From Hyphomicrobiales bacterium (GTDB lineage: Bacteria; Pseudomonadota; Alphaproteobacteria; Rhizobiales; Rhizobiaceae): 45,478 nt of DNA. This document shows, in pieces, positions 31,646 to 39,565 of the stretch. Made by a program: the position numbers and the translations under genes. The notes beneath the pieces were generated by a model. It was given only the letters and a program-made list of their open reading frames with translations, made no database searches and was not told the origin of the DNA. The stretch is from NCBI GenBank assembly GCA_900470965.1, contig UCCS01000086.1, positions 1-45,478 of the forward strand, written 5' to 3'. The first letter of the stretch is position 1. Each line of letters starts with the position of its first letter.

Positions 31646-32410
31646 TCAATGTCTATGATTGTTCTGTTCTGGCTTTTCGACTGTCGGCTCGCTCACGCCC
31701 AGCCAATCGAGCAGCTGCAGGCGAAGCCGGTTGAAGCCTATGCTGCCGGTCGAGCGGGGCCGTGGCAGATCGACCGTCGCTTCATGCGCCACCACCCCGT
31801 CTCGCATCACCAGCACCCGGTCGGCAAGCAGCAGCGCCTCTTCGACGTCATGGGTGACGAGGAGCACCGCTTGCCGATGTTTTTGCCAGAGATCGGCGAC
31901 GAGGGCCTGGGCCTTCAGCCGCGTCAGCGCGTCCAGCGCCCCGAAGGGTTCATCGAGCAGCAGCAAATGCGGATTGCGCACGAGCGCGCGCGCCAGCGAT
32001 GCACGCTGGGCCTCGCCGCCGGAAAGATCCTTTGGCCAGGCATCGCCGCGATGGACCAACCCCACTTCGGCAAGCGCCGTCTCCGCCCTCGCCCGGTTAC
32101 CGCTCCTGCCGAGTCCGGCCACGACATTGCTCCAGACCCGCTTCCAGGGAAAGAGCCGCGGCGACTGGAACGCCACGCCGCGGCGCGGTGAGACAAAGAC
32201 ATCGCCCTCGATCTCGTGATCGAGATCCGCCAGGATGCGCAGCAGCGTACTCTTGCCACAGCCGCTCGCGCCCAGCAGGGCGACGAATTCCCCGTGTCTG
32301 ATTTCGAGGTCGAGATGATCAATGACGATGCGCGGCCCAAAGCGGCGCACAAGCCCGTGAACGCTGACCGAGAGACCCGTCGGGGACGGGGCGTGAAAGG
32401 ACATGCTCAT
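31646..32410 (-). CDS. SsuB/TauB-type ABC transporter ATPase
   Basis: A 254-residue ATPase of the nitrate/sulfonate/taurine importer family. The Walker A GASGCGKST is near residue 49, signature LSGGEAQRASLARAL follows PKDLSGG, and Walker B LLLLDEPFGALD is next; the switch His is in LVTHDVEEA. The start is ATG 32410, overlapping the permease stop by 4 bases (ATGA); the longer frame upstream runs inside the permease gene. C-terminal NRLRLQLLDWLGVSEP is an extension. It energises uptake with the permease and binding protein upstream. The sulfur context favours an alkanesulfonate or related substrate. Confidence 0.92.
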   Translation of the reverse strand: MSMSFHAPSPTGLSVSVHGLVRRFGPRIVIDHLDLEIRHGEFVALLGASGCGKSTLLRILADLDHEIEGDVFVSPRRGVAFQSPRLFPWKRVWSNVVAGLGRSGNRARAETALAEVGLVHRGDAWPKDLSGGEAQRASLARALVRNPHLLLLDEPFGALDALTRLKAQALVADLWQKHRQAVLLVTHDVEEALLLADRVLVMRDGVVAHEATVDLPRPRSTGSIGFNRLRLQLLDWLGVSEPTVEKPEQNNHRH

Positions 32411-33288
32411 GCTCCATCGAAGCTTTGACGCCATCTGAGCAGCACGCGCTCGAGCAGCCGGACGATGAGGTCGGCCGAAAGCCCGAGAAGCGCATAGATG
32501 ACAAGGCAAAGGATGATGATGTCGACGCGATAGACTTCGCGTGCGTGGGTGATCAGATAGCCGAGACCGCCTTGCGCATTGACCGTCTCGGCAAATACCA
32601 GCGCCAGCCAGGCAGATCCCAGCGAGTACCGCAGGCCGACGAGCAGGTTCGGAAGTGCTCCCGGCAAAATGACCTGGAAGATCAGCGCGGTTCGCCCGAA
32701 GGAGAGCGTGCGCGCCGCCTCGATGAGGGTCTTGTCGACATTGCGGATCCCGGCGAAGGTATTGATGTAGAGCGGAAACGTCACGGCGAAGGCGACGAGC
32801 GTTATCTTCGGTGTTTCGTCGATACCGAGCCAGATGATCAGGAGCGGCACGAGGCCGGCCCAGGGAAGCGTGCGCGCCATCTGCATCGACGCATCGACGA
32901 GGTCCTCTCCGAGGCGCAGGAGCCCGGAGATGACCGCGAGGCCGACGCCGATCACGAAGCCGAAACAAAAGCCGATGACGACCCGCTGGAGCGACAGCAA
33001 AAGGGCTTCAGACAGGTCGCCGCCCGTGATCATGTCGAGGAGGGTTGCCCAGAGCGTCGCCGGTCCCGGAAACAGGTCCTCCGAAATCCAGCCGTAGCGC
33101 GTGGCCAACCACCAGGCGACCACGAGCGCAGCAGGTCCGAGGCTCTTGCCGAAGCCCCGCGGCAGGGAAACCGTTTTCTGCTTGCCTGCCGGAACGATAC
33201 GTTCAAGACCCGTAACCGGGCGAGGATCGGACACGCCCGATCCGGGTAGCGCCGGTTGCCCTTCCGAAAGGCTGGTGAGCAACGCCAT
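32407..33288 (-). CDS. SsuC/TauC-type ABC transporter permease
   Basis: A 293-residue inner-membrane permease with six to seven helices after a cytosolic N-terminus of about 50 residues. The BPD-transport (EAA) motif region reads EAARTLSFGRTALIFQVILP, then GALPNLLVGLRYSLGSAWLA, typical of SsuC. The ATG at 33288 shares its A with the stop of the binding protein gene (TGATG), a 1-base overlap; a TTG one codon earlier is not needed. The long N-terminus with FGKSLGPAALVVAWWLATRY is somewhat unusual. It pairs with the ATPase and binding protein for substrate import. Confidence 0.92.
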   Translation of the reverse strand: MALLTSLSEGQPALPGSGVSDPRPVTGLERIVPAGKQKTVSLPRGFGKSLGPAALVVAWWLATRYGWISEDLFPGPATLWATLLDMITGGDLSEALLLSLQRVVIGFCFGFVIGVGLAVISGLLRLGEDLVDASMQMARTLPWAGLVPLLIIWLGIDETPKITLVAFAVTFPLYINTFAGIRNVDKTLIEAARTLSFGRTALIFQVILPGALPNLLVGLRYSLGSAWLALVFAETVNAQGGLGYLITHAREVYRVDIIILCLVIYALLGLSADLIVRLLERVLLRWRQSFDGA

Positions 33289-34307
33289 CAATTCGTCTTT
33301 GCCAGCTTCTTGTTCTCATCACGGATTACGTCGCCAAAATCCTTGAGGACATAGTCTTCGACCCTGAAATCGCGCTTGAACTGGCCGCTTTCATGAAAAT
33401 AGGCGACCTCCTTCTGCCAGCCGGCAAGCACGTCGTCATCGGTTGCGGGAACATATTCCACCCGCGAGCGGCTGGCCTGGAGGTTGGCCGCATCGAGCGA
33501 GATCTGCGACAGCTTGGCGACCTGCTCGGCCCATTCCGTCGGATGGGCGTTCACCCAGGCTTGCGCCCGGATGATGCGACGCGCCAGGTCCTCGAGAGCG
33601 GCCTTGCGGGCCGCATCCTCGACGGAGGACGTCGGCGCGTAGAGGACGCCCGCCGTGTCGATCACCTTGCTCAGCGATTTCAGAATGCGCGCGCCATGCT
33701 GCTGCTGGGCGATCGCCGTGTTCGGATCCCAAACCACGAAAGCATCGACTTGACTGTTGACCAGCGCCGACAGGCCGTCCGTCGTGTTGAGATTCAGGAT
33801 CAGCTTGTCGTCCCATGGCACGCCGGCCTGTTCCAGCGCCTTGGCGAACTGATAGTGCTGCTTCGTGAAATAGGGCAAAGCGACCTTGTGACCCTTCAAA
33901 TCGGCCACGTCCTTCAAGGAGGAATCGCCGCGCACAAGGATGGCGCTGCCGCTTTCCTTGCGCTCCCGCGTGCCGGCCAGGATCGTCACTTTCACGCCAT
34001 TGGCAATCGCCGCCAGCACGCCGGTGTCACCGCCGGCTGCGATATCCACGTGTCCGGCGCGCAGCGCTTCGACGAGCGGCGGCGTGGAATCGAAATCCGC
34101 CCATTTGATCTTGTAGGGAAGATTTTCGATTTCATTGGCAGCGATCAGCTGGCGGTGCAGGCCCGTCTTGTTCGGGGTGCCGACCGTCAAGGTCACGCTC
34201 GCGAGGTCGGGAGCACCCTGCGCCCAGGATGCACCGGCAAATAGGCTGGCAACAGCGATGCCAAAGCCAGCGTTGCGGATCAGACCGGTAATCTCTTTAA
34301 ATCTCAC
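33288..34307 (-). CDS. SsuA/NrtA-type periplasmic binding protein
   Basis: A 339-residue substrate-binding protein of the nitrate/sulfonate/taurine class. The likely start is GTG 34307, because AGGAGG lies 8 bases before it; a start at 34337 would skip that site. The signal peptide is VRFKEITGLIRNAGFGIAVA, then SLFAGASWAQGAPD. Family stretches follow: TLTVGTPNKTGLHRQLIAAN, GGDTGVLAAIANGVKVTILA, LKGHKVALPYFTKQHYQFAK and NSQVDAFVVWDPNTA. It captures the organosulfur substrate and delivers it to the permease. It heads the importer-monooxygenase operon and is divergent from the rhodanese gene. Confidence 0.9.
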   Translation of the reverse strand: MRFKEITGLIRNAGFGIAVASLFAGASWAQGAPDLASVTLTVGTPNKTGLHRQLIAANEIENLPYKIKWADFDSTPPLVEALRAGHVDIAAGGDTGVLAAIANGVKVTILAGTRERKESGSAILVRGDSSLKDVADLKGHKVALPYFTKQHYQFAKALEQAGVPWDDKLILNLNTTDGLSALVNSQVDAFVVWDPNTAIAQQQHGARILKSLSKVIDTAGVLYAPTSSVEDAARKAALEDLARRIIRAQAWVNAHPTEWAEQVAKLSQISLDAANLQASRSRVEYVPATDDDVLAGWQKEVAYFHESGQFKRDFRVEDYVLKDFGDVIRDENKKLAKTN

Positions 34308-34544
34308 TCTTCGTTCCTCCTGGCCGATCGGCCCCATGGCGCTTCAATGAGCGAAGGGCCGGTGAATGACGGTCAAAAACCTACGAGAGGTAGGAAATGC
34401 AGGTAAGAAAATAAACTCTATAGATTTTATGTATTTTGAAAATGCTTTTCGGGTTTTGGTCTGTGCTCGCATCGACCGGCTTCGAAACGGTACGGCGCGA
34501 CCGCTAGTCTTGAGCCATCACCACAAAGGACAAGGAGACCAATC
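34308..34544. promoter_or_regulatory. Divergent control region, importer operon and rhodanese gene
   Basis: AT-rich 237 bases. Seen here: a 12-bp palindrome GGCCGATCGGCC (34322-34333) just upstream of the importer ribosome site; a hairpin CCTAC, GAGAG, GTAGG (34380-34394) followed on the minus strand by TTTTT, so a weak attenuator or operator; and GAAAATAAAC (34407-34416), which recurs at 37605-37614 before cysE. TATAG (34420-34424) and TATTTTG near 34432 are possible -10 elements. Confidence 0.5.
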
Positions 34545-35639
34545 ATGGGCCAGAAGACGATTTCGCGCGAGACGTTCCGGCATTGGCTTGCAGATGGGAA
34601 CGAGCTTGCAGTTTTCGATATCCGCGAGCCCGATGTCGTGGGTTACGCCTCACCGCTCTTTGCCACCAATCTGCCGGCCGACAGAGTTGTGCGTGAACTT
34701 TCGCGCTTTGTGCCGCGCAAGGTCGTCCGCACCGTGCTCGCCGACGGCGGCGATGGAGCGGCCGAGCGCCTTGCCGCGGAAGTTGCAGTTGCCGGATGGC
34801 CGAACATCTTCGCGCTCGACGGCGGTATTCCCGGCTGGACGGCAGATGGAGAAGGGGCCGAATTGCCGACATTCGATACGCCCGGCGTCGACTTTACCCT
34901 TGCAGTCAAGGAGGAAAAGGGCACGCCGGTCATCTCTGCCGATGAATTGAAGCGACTTCGCGATGATGGTGAAGATGTTGTCGTCATCGACACCCGCACC
35001 GTGCCCGAGTTTGCCCGCGAGCACGTGCCCGGCGCCGTCAGCGTGCCCGGTGCGGAATTGGTATTGCGCTTCAAGGACGTGGTGCCCTCCGAAAAGACGA
35101 GGGTCGTTGTCTCCTGCGCCGGCCTGCCGCGCGCCATCCTCGGCGCACAAACGCTGATCGACGCTCAAGTTCCCAACAAGGTGTCCTATCTTCACGACGG
35201 GACCAAGGCCTGGACCGCAGCCGGCCTCAGCCTGGAGACAGGCAAGACGCGCACCTACGGACAGGCCAGCGAGACGGCGGTCGAATTTGCCCGCCGGCAG
35301 ATCGGCATCCTGAGCAGCGGTGATAATTTCCCCGAAATCGATATCGCGACCGCAAGGGCATGGGCGGCCGATCCCGATCGCACCACCTACCTCTTGGACG
35401 TCAGGACGCCGGAGGAATTCGAAACCGGCCATCTCGACGGCACACTGTCTTCGGAAGGCGGCCAGCTGCTCGGTGTGGCCTATCGGACCATCGCGGTCAG
35501 AGGGGCTCGCGTCGTACTAGTCGACGACCTCATCGGCGCACGCGCGCGCATCGTGGCCCACTGGCTGCAGCGACGTGGTTATGAAATCGCAATCCTGTTG
35601 ATCGATTTTGCGTCGCAGGAATTAAGCAACGTGGCCTGA
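34545..35639 (+). CDS. Triple-domain rhodanese-like sulfurtransferase with one catalytic Cys
   Basis: A 364-residue cytoplasmic protein with three rhodanese modules: about residues 5-105 (LAVFDIREPDVVGYASP), 125-232 (VVVIDTRTVPEFAREHVPGA) and 262-360 (YLLDVRTPEEFETGHLDGTL). Only the middle one has the active-site Cys, C191 in VVVSCAGLPRA. The equivalent loop is VLADGGDGAA in domain 1 and VLVDDLIGA in domain 3, both with Asp in place of Cys. Such proteins transfer sulfane sulfur. ATG 34545 has AAGGAG upstream. The gene is divergent from the importer operon and probably handles sulfite, thiosulfate or sulfane sulfur released by desulfurisation. Confidence 0.9.
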   Translation: MGQKTISRETFRHWLADGNELAVFDIREPDVVGYASPLFATNLPADRVVRELSRFVPRKVVRTVLADGGDGAAERLAAEVAVAGWPNIFALDGGIPGWTADGEGAELPTFDTPGVDFTLAVKEEKGTPVISADELKRLRDDGEDVVVIDTRTVPEFAREHVPGAVSVPGAELVLRFKDVVPSEKTRVVVSCAGLPRAILGAQTLIDAQVPNKVSYLHDGTKAWTAAGLSLETGKTRTYGQASETAVEFARRQIGILSSGDNFPEIDIATARAWAADPDRTTYLLDVRTPEEFETGHLDGTLSSEGGQLLGVAYRTIAVRGARVVLVDDLIGARARIVAHWLQRRGYEIAILLIDFASQELSNVA

Positions 35640-35951
35640 CGCGCTCCAGGCGCTCTGCGTCGGCCTTGCCCAGAACCGCATCGGCCGGAGATCCAAGAGC
35701 TGACAACGGACCTCCGGCAGATTGGACCGCACTCCAATCGTCAGATCTTGTCAAACGACATCGGCAGGATTGCGGAAAAGAGAAACTCGGTCTCAGACAG
35801 TCGGCCTGACTGCGGTCGAACTAAGGCGCCACGATAGAATGGCGGACCGCGGGCTGGCGGCTTCATCTCAACTTCGACCGTTCAGAAAGACGTTAGCCCT
35901 GTCGATCCTGCCGGGCGGCAGCGAACCTCACACACATATTCCAGTTCCCCA
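35640..35951. other. Gene-free stretch between convergent genes
   Basis: 312 bases between the rhodanese stop and the end of the FAD-binding protein gene. No supported gene, no clear terminator stem with T-run. The short open frames here have no ribosome site and no family resemblance. Confidence 0.5.
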
Positions 35952-37334
35952 TCACACGGATGTCGCCTGCACCACGTTCGTAGCGTTGCCAATCCATTCA
36001 TTCAGCGACGCAGCGGCGGCATGGCTCTGTGAGACGATCTGCGGCACCAGATCGATATCGGCAACACTGCCAAGACCCAAGAGGCCCATCGCAAAAAGAC
36101 CGGAAACTGAACGGTGCGCAGCAATAGTGCGCCCGCATTCGTCGGCGACGAGACCAAGTTCGAGCTCATCGCGTGTTGCCAGACCGCACGCAACCACGGA
36201 CCTTATAAGGGAACTGTCATTGGTGGACGAAGGAAGCCGGCAGTCAACCGTGAAATCGGCCTGAAGTACTTCGAGGCCTTGCGAGGCCGACAGCAACACA
36301 CCATTGCTGGCAATGCGTTCAACCCTGCCCTTCCTCAAGGTGATCGCGCCGCTTTCGATAGCCTGATGCAGGTGCCTGTAATCGTCTGGCGGCAACCGGT
36401 GGCGATGGCTGTCATACACTGCTTTCACATGCCGTTTGAACCTTGCGCGTTCATCCGGCCTCAACTCCTCCCAAAGCTCGCGTGCCTGCAGCCGAAACCC
36501 GTTCATGATGCCCTGCCATCCAGACCCCTCTGCGTCCGCCCGCCTTGCCGCATCGCGCAGATAGCGGAACGCACCACGCAGCGTTCGCGGGATGGGTTCG
36601 CCCGCAGCGGCGGATCCGACCGCCGCCTGGGCATGCGATTGCGGCAGAAAGCCGGATTCGGAAATGAGATTGATATGAGGGACCTTGCCGTCTTTCAGAA
36701 GCGCAAGGGCTTGACCCACGGCTTTGACCCCGCCTCCGATCACGACACCGCTTTGGGCTCCGATGGGTATTGTGGGCTTCTCCAGACTGTCGCGCAATCC
36801 ATAGCCCGTCGCCAGGAAGACGACGTCGAAATGCTTCCTCTGGTCATTGCCGAAAAAAACGGAAAAGCCCATCTGCGGATGGCGATCGATTGCGATCACG
36901 GTCTCCGGAAGGAATTGAACAACCACGTCCGGCCGCGCCATCAACGCCTCAGCGAAACGCTTGTAGACGTAGCTGCCAAACACCCGCTCCGGAACGAATG
37001 AGTGCTCGAGCCCCGCAGAATTGGCGGGAAGGCCATCATGCCAATCCCTGTCCGCTTCCAGCCAGCTCTGGAAGTCGTCCCTGCGCGTGGGATCGACGGA
37101 CAAGTCGCGAACACGACTGTTCAATACCGTTGCCACAGCATGGTTCACGCCCTCTCCGACGTCGATCTTGGGTCGGGGATCGAACATTATCAGGTGAAAA
37201 GGACGATCGATGCCTTTGAACAGAGCGATTGCGGTCATGATGCCGGTAAAGCCCCGGCCGACGATCGCAATTCTCGCAAGGCGGTCCGCATCTTTCCCCT
37301 GAGGGTCCAAAGAGTGGGGCGAGAGAAGAGTCAT
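35952..37334 (-). CDS. FAD/NAD(P)-binding oxidoreductase (COG4529-like)
   Basis: A 460-residue flavoprotein. The dinucleotide-binding motif is IAIVGRGFTGIMTAIAL at about residues 22-38 (GXGXXG), followed by VGEGVNHAVATVLNSRVRDL and a second binding region FLATGYGLRD and SGVVIGGGVKAVGQALALLK, about residues 170-210. The C-terminal part ends LGLGSVADIDLVPQIVSQSH. This layout matches the COG4529 family, also found beside sulfur and siderophore genes; the reaction is not known. ATG 37334 has AAGGAG 7 bases upstream. It is divergent from cysE, with 388 bases between starts, and convergent with the rhodanese gene. Confidence 0.85.
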   Translation of the reverse strand: MTLLSPHSLDPQGKDADRLARIAIVGRGFTGIMTAIALFKGIDRPFHLIMFDPRPKIDVGEGVNHAVATVLNSRVRDLSVDPTRRDDFQSWLEADRDWHDGLPANSAGLEHSFVPERVFGSYVYKRFAEALMARPDVVVQFLPETVIAIDRHPQMGFSVFFGNDQRKHFDVVFLATGYGLRDSLEKPTIPIGAQSGVVIGGGVKAVGQALALLKDGKVPHINLISESGFLPQSHAQAAVGSAAAGEPIPRTLRGAFRYLRDAARRADAEGSGWQGIMNGFRLQARELWEELRPDERARFKRHVKAVYDSHRHRLPPDDYRHLHQAIESGAITLRKGRVERIASNGVLLSASQGLEVLQADFTVDCRLPSSTNDSSLIRSVVACGLATRDELELGLVADECGRTIAAHRSVSGLFAMGLLGLGSVADIDLVPQIVSQSHAAAASLNEWIGNATNVVQATSV

Positions 37335-37722
37335 GCGTTGGCTCCTTCTGCGTTGGATCAGCTCGGTTTACAAAAACACAGCCGGAACTGTTCTTGCCGC
37401 GTTAATCTCTACAAAGATGATAGATAATGGTCGCCGGATAGCAAGATCTATTCGGCAAGTCATCCTCGCCAACCCCCGCCACAGGACGCAAACCGTTTAA
37501 TGTGCTGGGTAATTTCTCAACCGCATCCGCATGGGGCTGCCGCGAATTGCGACCTTTGACCTGCGTCGACGGCAGAATTTTCTCTTTTTCTATCGAATAT
37601 ATAGGAAAATAAACGAGCTTTCGTCGTCGTCGCGAGCGTTTGCAACCTCCCCCCACGGTAGCAACCGGCCTAGCATCGCTTCCTACAATGGAGACGAGTA
37701 CTCGCGGTTTGAGGAGGTTGGC
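37335..37722. promoter_or_regulatory. Divergent control region, FAD-binding oxidoreductase and cysE
   Basis: 388 bases without a gene, AT-richer than the flanks around 37380-37440 and 37570-37620. GAATATATAG (37595-37604) looks like a -10 region for cysE, and GAAAATAAAC (37605-37614) repeats a 10-mer of the importer control region. The frame from 37531 is open into cysE but has no ribosome site; GAGGAGG before ATG 37723 decides the start. Confidence 0.5.
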
Positions 37723-38571
37723 ATGGCAGGTTTAAACCGCAGCTTGAGCGATCTGTCAAAAGAACCGCCCCCGTCGTCAGACGTTTCTAAATTGTGGGAC
37801 GCGCTTTGCGGTGAGGCGATGGATGCAGCCTCGAAGGATCCGTCCCTGGCTCGTACAATGAATTCCGCAGTTCTTTATCATGCGAGTTTTGCGCAGGCGC
37901 TCGCGCAGCGCATCGCCTTCAAACTTGCCAACCACGACCTTGATCAGGATGAGCTGTTGTCCGTGATCGCCCAGGCGCTGATCAGCAACGCAGATATCGT
38001 CGATCATGCTGCTGCGGATTTGGCGGCGATCAAGGAACGTGACCCCTCAAATGCGGAAATCCTGACGCCATTCCTGTACTTCAAGGGATTCGTGGCTTTG
38101 CAGGGACAGCGTGTCGCGCATTGGCTTTGGCATCATGACCGCATCCATATGGCCCGGCACGTGCAAAGCCGCATTTCCGAAGTCTTTGGGGTCGATATTC
38201 ATCCCGCCGCGAAAATGGGAAAGAGCATCATGCTCGATCATGGAAGCGGCCTCGTTATCGGCGAGACAGCGGTTGTCGAAGACGACGTATCGATCCTTCA
38301 AAACGTGACCTTGGGCGGAACCGGCAAGGAAAGCGGTGATCGCCATCCAAAAGTAAGGCGTGGGGCGCTCATCGGAGCCGGAGCCAAAATCCTCGGTAAT
38401 GTAGAAATTGGCGTCGGCGCCAAGGTTGGGGCCGGCAGCGTGGTCGTCGGTTCCGTTGCGCCCTACACCTCCGTCGTCGGCATTCCGGCGACACCGACCG
38501 GAAAACGCCACTCAAGCCTTCCCGGCATCACAATGGATCAAGCGCTGGCAGAGCCGGAATACATCATCTGA
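37723..38571 (+). CDS. cysE: Serine O-acetyltransferase
   Basis: A 282-residue enzyme that makes O-acetylserine from serine and acetyl-CoA, the first step of cysteine synthesis. ATG 37723 has GAGGAGG 6 bases upstream. The N-terminal helical domain (about residues 20-140) leads into the left-handed beta helix of hexapeptide repeats: VFGVDIHPAAKMGKSIMLDH, then GSGLVIGETAVVEDDVSILQ and NVTLGGTGKESGDRHPKVRR. The catalytic His and Asp of the family lie in HPAA and LDHG. The C-terminal tail ends GKRHSSLPGITMDQALAEPE. Position beside the organosulfur genes indicates supply of the carbon acceptor for released sulfide. It probably has its own promoter. Confidence 0.95.
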   Translation: MAGLNRSLSDLSKEPPPSSDVSKLWDALCGEAMDAASKDPSLARTMNSAVLYHASFAQALAQRIAFKLANHDLDQDELLSVIAQALISNADIVDHAAADLAAIKERDPSNAEILTPFLYFKGFVALQGQRVAHWLWHHDRIHMARHVQSRISEVFGVDIHPAAKMGKSIMLDHGSGLVIGETAVVEDDVSILQNVTLGGTGKESGDRHPKVRRGALIGAGAKILGNVEIGVGAKVGAGSVVVGSVAPYTSVVGIPATPTGKRHSSLPGITMDQALAEPEYII

Positions 38572-38696
38572 TGCAGGCTTTCGCAGACGCTGCTGTCCCG
38601 GACCCTATGTCTAGGAGACTCTGGGGCGGATATTGCCCCTCGTTGCATTCTGGTTTCGCATCTTTCGAAGAACCGCACTCACCGCTTCAGACTCTG

Positions 38697-39029
38697 CTAT
38701 CTTTGCCCAATCGGGAACAACAATAGCATCATTGCGACCAAACCCAGTCCCGCGCCGACCATCTGTGATGGAGCGAGCCGCTCGTCAAAGACAAAATATG
38801 CAATCACGTTGATGAGCAGCAGTTGAGCAACGGCGGAAACCGATATGGCGAGCCCCATTCCACCCTCTCTCATCAGCCGCACCATGATCAGATTACCCAC
38901 ACAATAAAGCGCAAGTGACAGGACCAGCACAAGAATGCTGTTGGTCGCGATATAGGTGCGTGAAGCGGTCGCCGCACCGAGGAATGTTGCCATTGCGCCG
39001 GCGAGCCAAAGCAGAAATTCTATTCTCAT
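38697..39029 (-). CDS. Four-helix SMR/DMT-like small transporter subunit
   Basis: A 110-residue hydrophobic protein with four helices: RIEFLLWLAGAMATFLGAAT, NSILVLVLSLALYCVGNLIM, GMGLAISVSAVAQLLLINVI and SQMVGAGLGLVAMMLLLFPI. The size and the GMGLAISVSAVAQ segment resemble small multidrug resistance/DMT proteins that work as dimers. ATG 39029 has AAGG 7 to 10 bases upstream; a frame beginning at 39101 carries a non-membrane lead and is less likely. It lies tail to tail with cysE. A role in export of a cysteine-pathway intermediate is possible, but this is inference from position only. Confidence 0.75.
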   Translation of the reverse strand: MRIEFLLWLAGAMATFLGAATASRTYIATNSILVLVLSLALYCVGNLIMVRLMREGGMGLAISVSAVAQLLLINVIAYFVFDERLAPSQMVGAGLGLVAMMLLLFPIGQR

Positions 39030-39302
39030 AGGTGACCTTCGTTCGTCTTTCCGCAAGCTGCATACAGCTGTCGGCCGAGGATCGCCAGCATTGGATTCCA
39101 CTTACGGATCGGCTGTTCTGGCCTAATCGGACGCTTTTCTCAAGCCTCGCATCGAGAGCGTGAATGACGTTCTCGATCCGCAGCAGCAGGCTCTTGCCGA
39201 CATCGTCTTTCACCATCCATCGGCTGATTGCGGGTCTTTCTGAGATCGTCTGCGGTAGAATTTGTCATGGAGCGCCTCGATTTGAGTGCCTTATACTTCG
39301 CA

Positions 39303-39449
39303 TCAGCAACGACCTTCGGTCATCATCTCGACAGTCGACGATCTTCGGCGGTTCATTCCTCCCGACCCGCTACGTCGGCTGTTCCCCCTCTGGAGGTTCT
39401 TGACCTTCACACCTCGAGGCCCGGCTTTACGCCCGTGGCCTCTTTTTTT
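39303..39449 (+). ncRNA. Candidate structured small RNA, about 147 nt
   Basis: Inferred from a strong terminator and modular stems, not from homology. From about 39303 the sequence has CTTCGG segments (UUCG-type tetraloop, CCTTCGG near 39312 and CTTCGG near 39344), CCGAC...GTCGG (39362-39378), AGGT-TCTTG-ACCT (39394-39406) and then the terminator. ATTCCTCCCG (39354-39363) is a single-stranded CCUCC run able to pair with Shine-Dalgarno sequences, as in several alphaproteobacterial small RNAs. TATACT (39292-39297) is a possible -10; no good -35 is visible. The 5' end is therefore uncertain. Confidence 0.35.
39416..39449 (+). terminator. Strong intrinsic terminator without an upstream gene
   Basis: GAGGCC then CGG (39416-39424), loop, CCG-T-GGCCTC (39433-39442), followed by seven T. 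The 9-bp stem has one bulged T. The nearest plus-strand gene upstream is cysE, 845 bases away. Confidence 0.85.
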
Positions 39450-39565
39450 GTCCATCAGGCCCAGATCCCGTTGCCATACAGCCGTTGTTTGCGCACTCTT
39501 GCGCCGCGTTTTCTCAGCACAATTTCGAATTCTGTCTCTGGATCGGGGGGATTTGATCTAGCTTT

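Larger units (their letters stand above)
39030..39565. other. Gene-free stretch with candidate small RNA
   Basis: 536 bases with no convincing protein gene on either strand: the open frames at 39228-39611 and 38893-39216 have no ribosome site or family resemblance. A strong plus-strand intrinsic terminator is at 39416-39449, preceded by a series of short hairpins, which suggests a structured small RNA. Confidence 0.55.

Noticed and set aside
30368..32191. 607-codon open frame antisense to the acyl-CoA-dehydrogenase-like gene
   Set aside because: The opposite strand encodes well-recognised proteins; the antisense sequence shows no domain.
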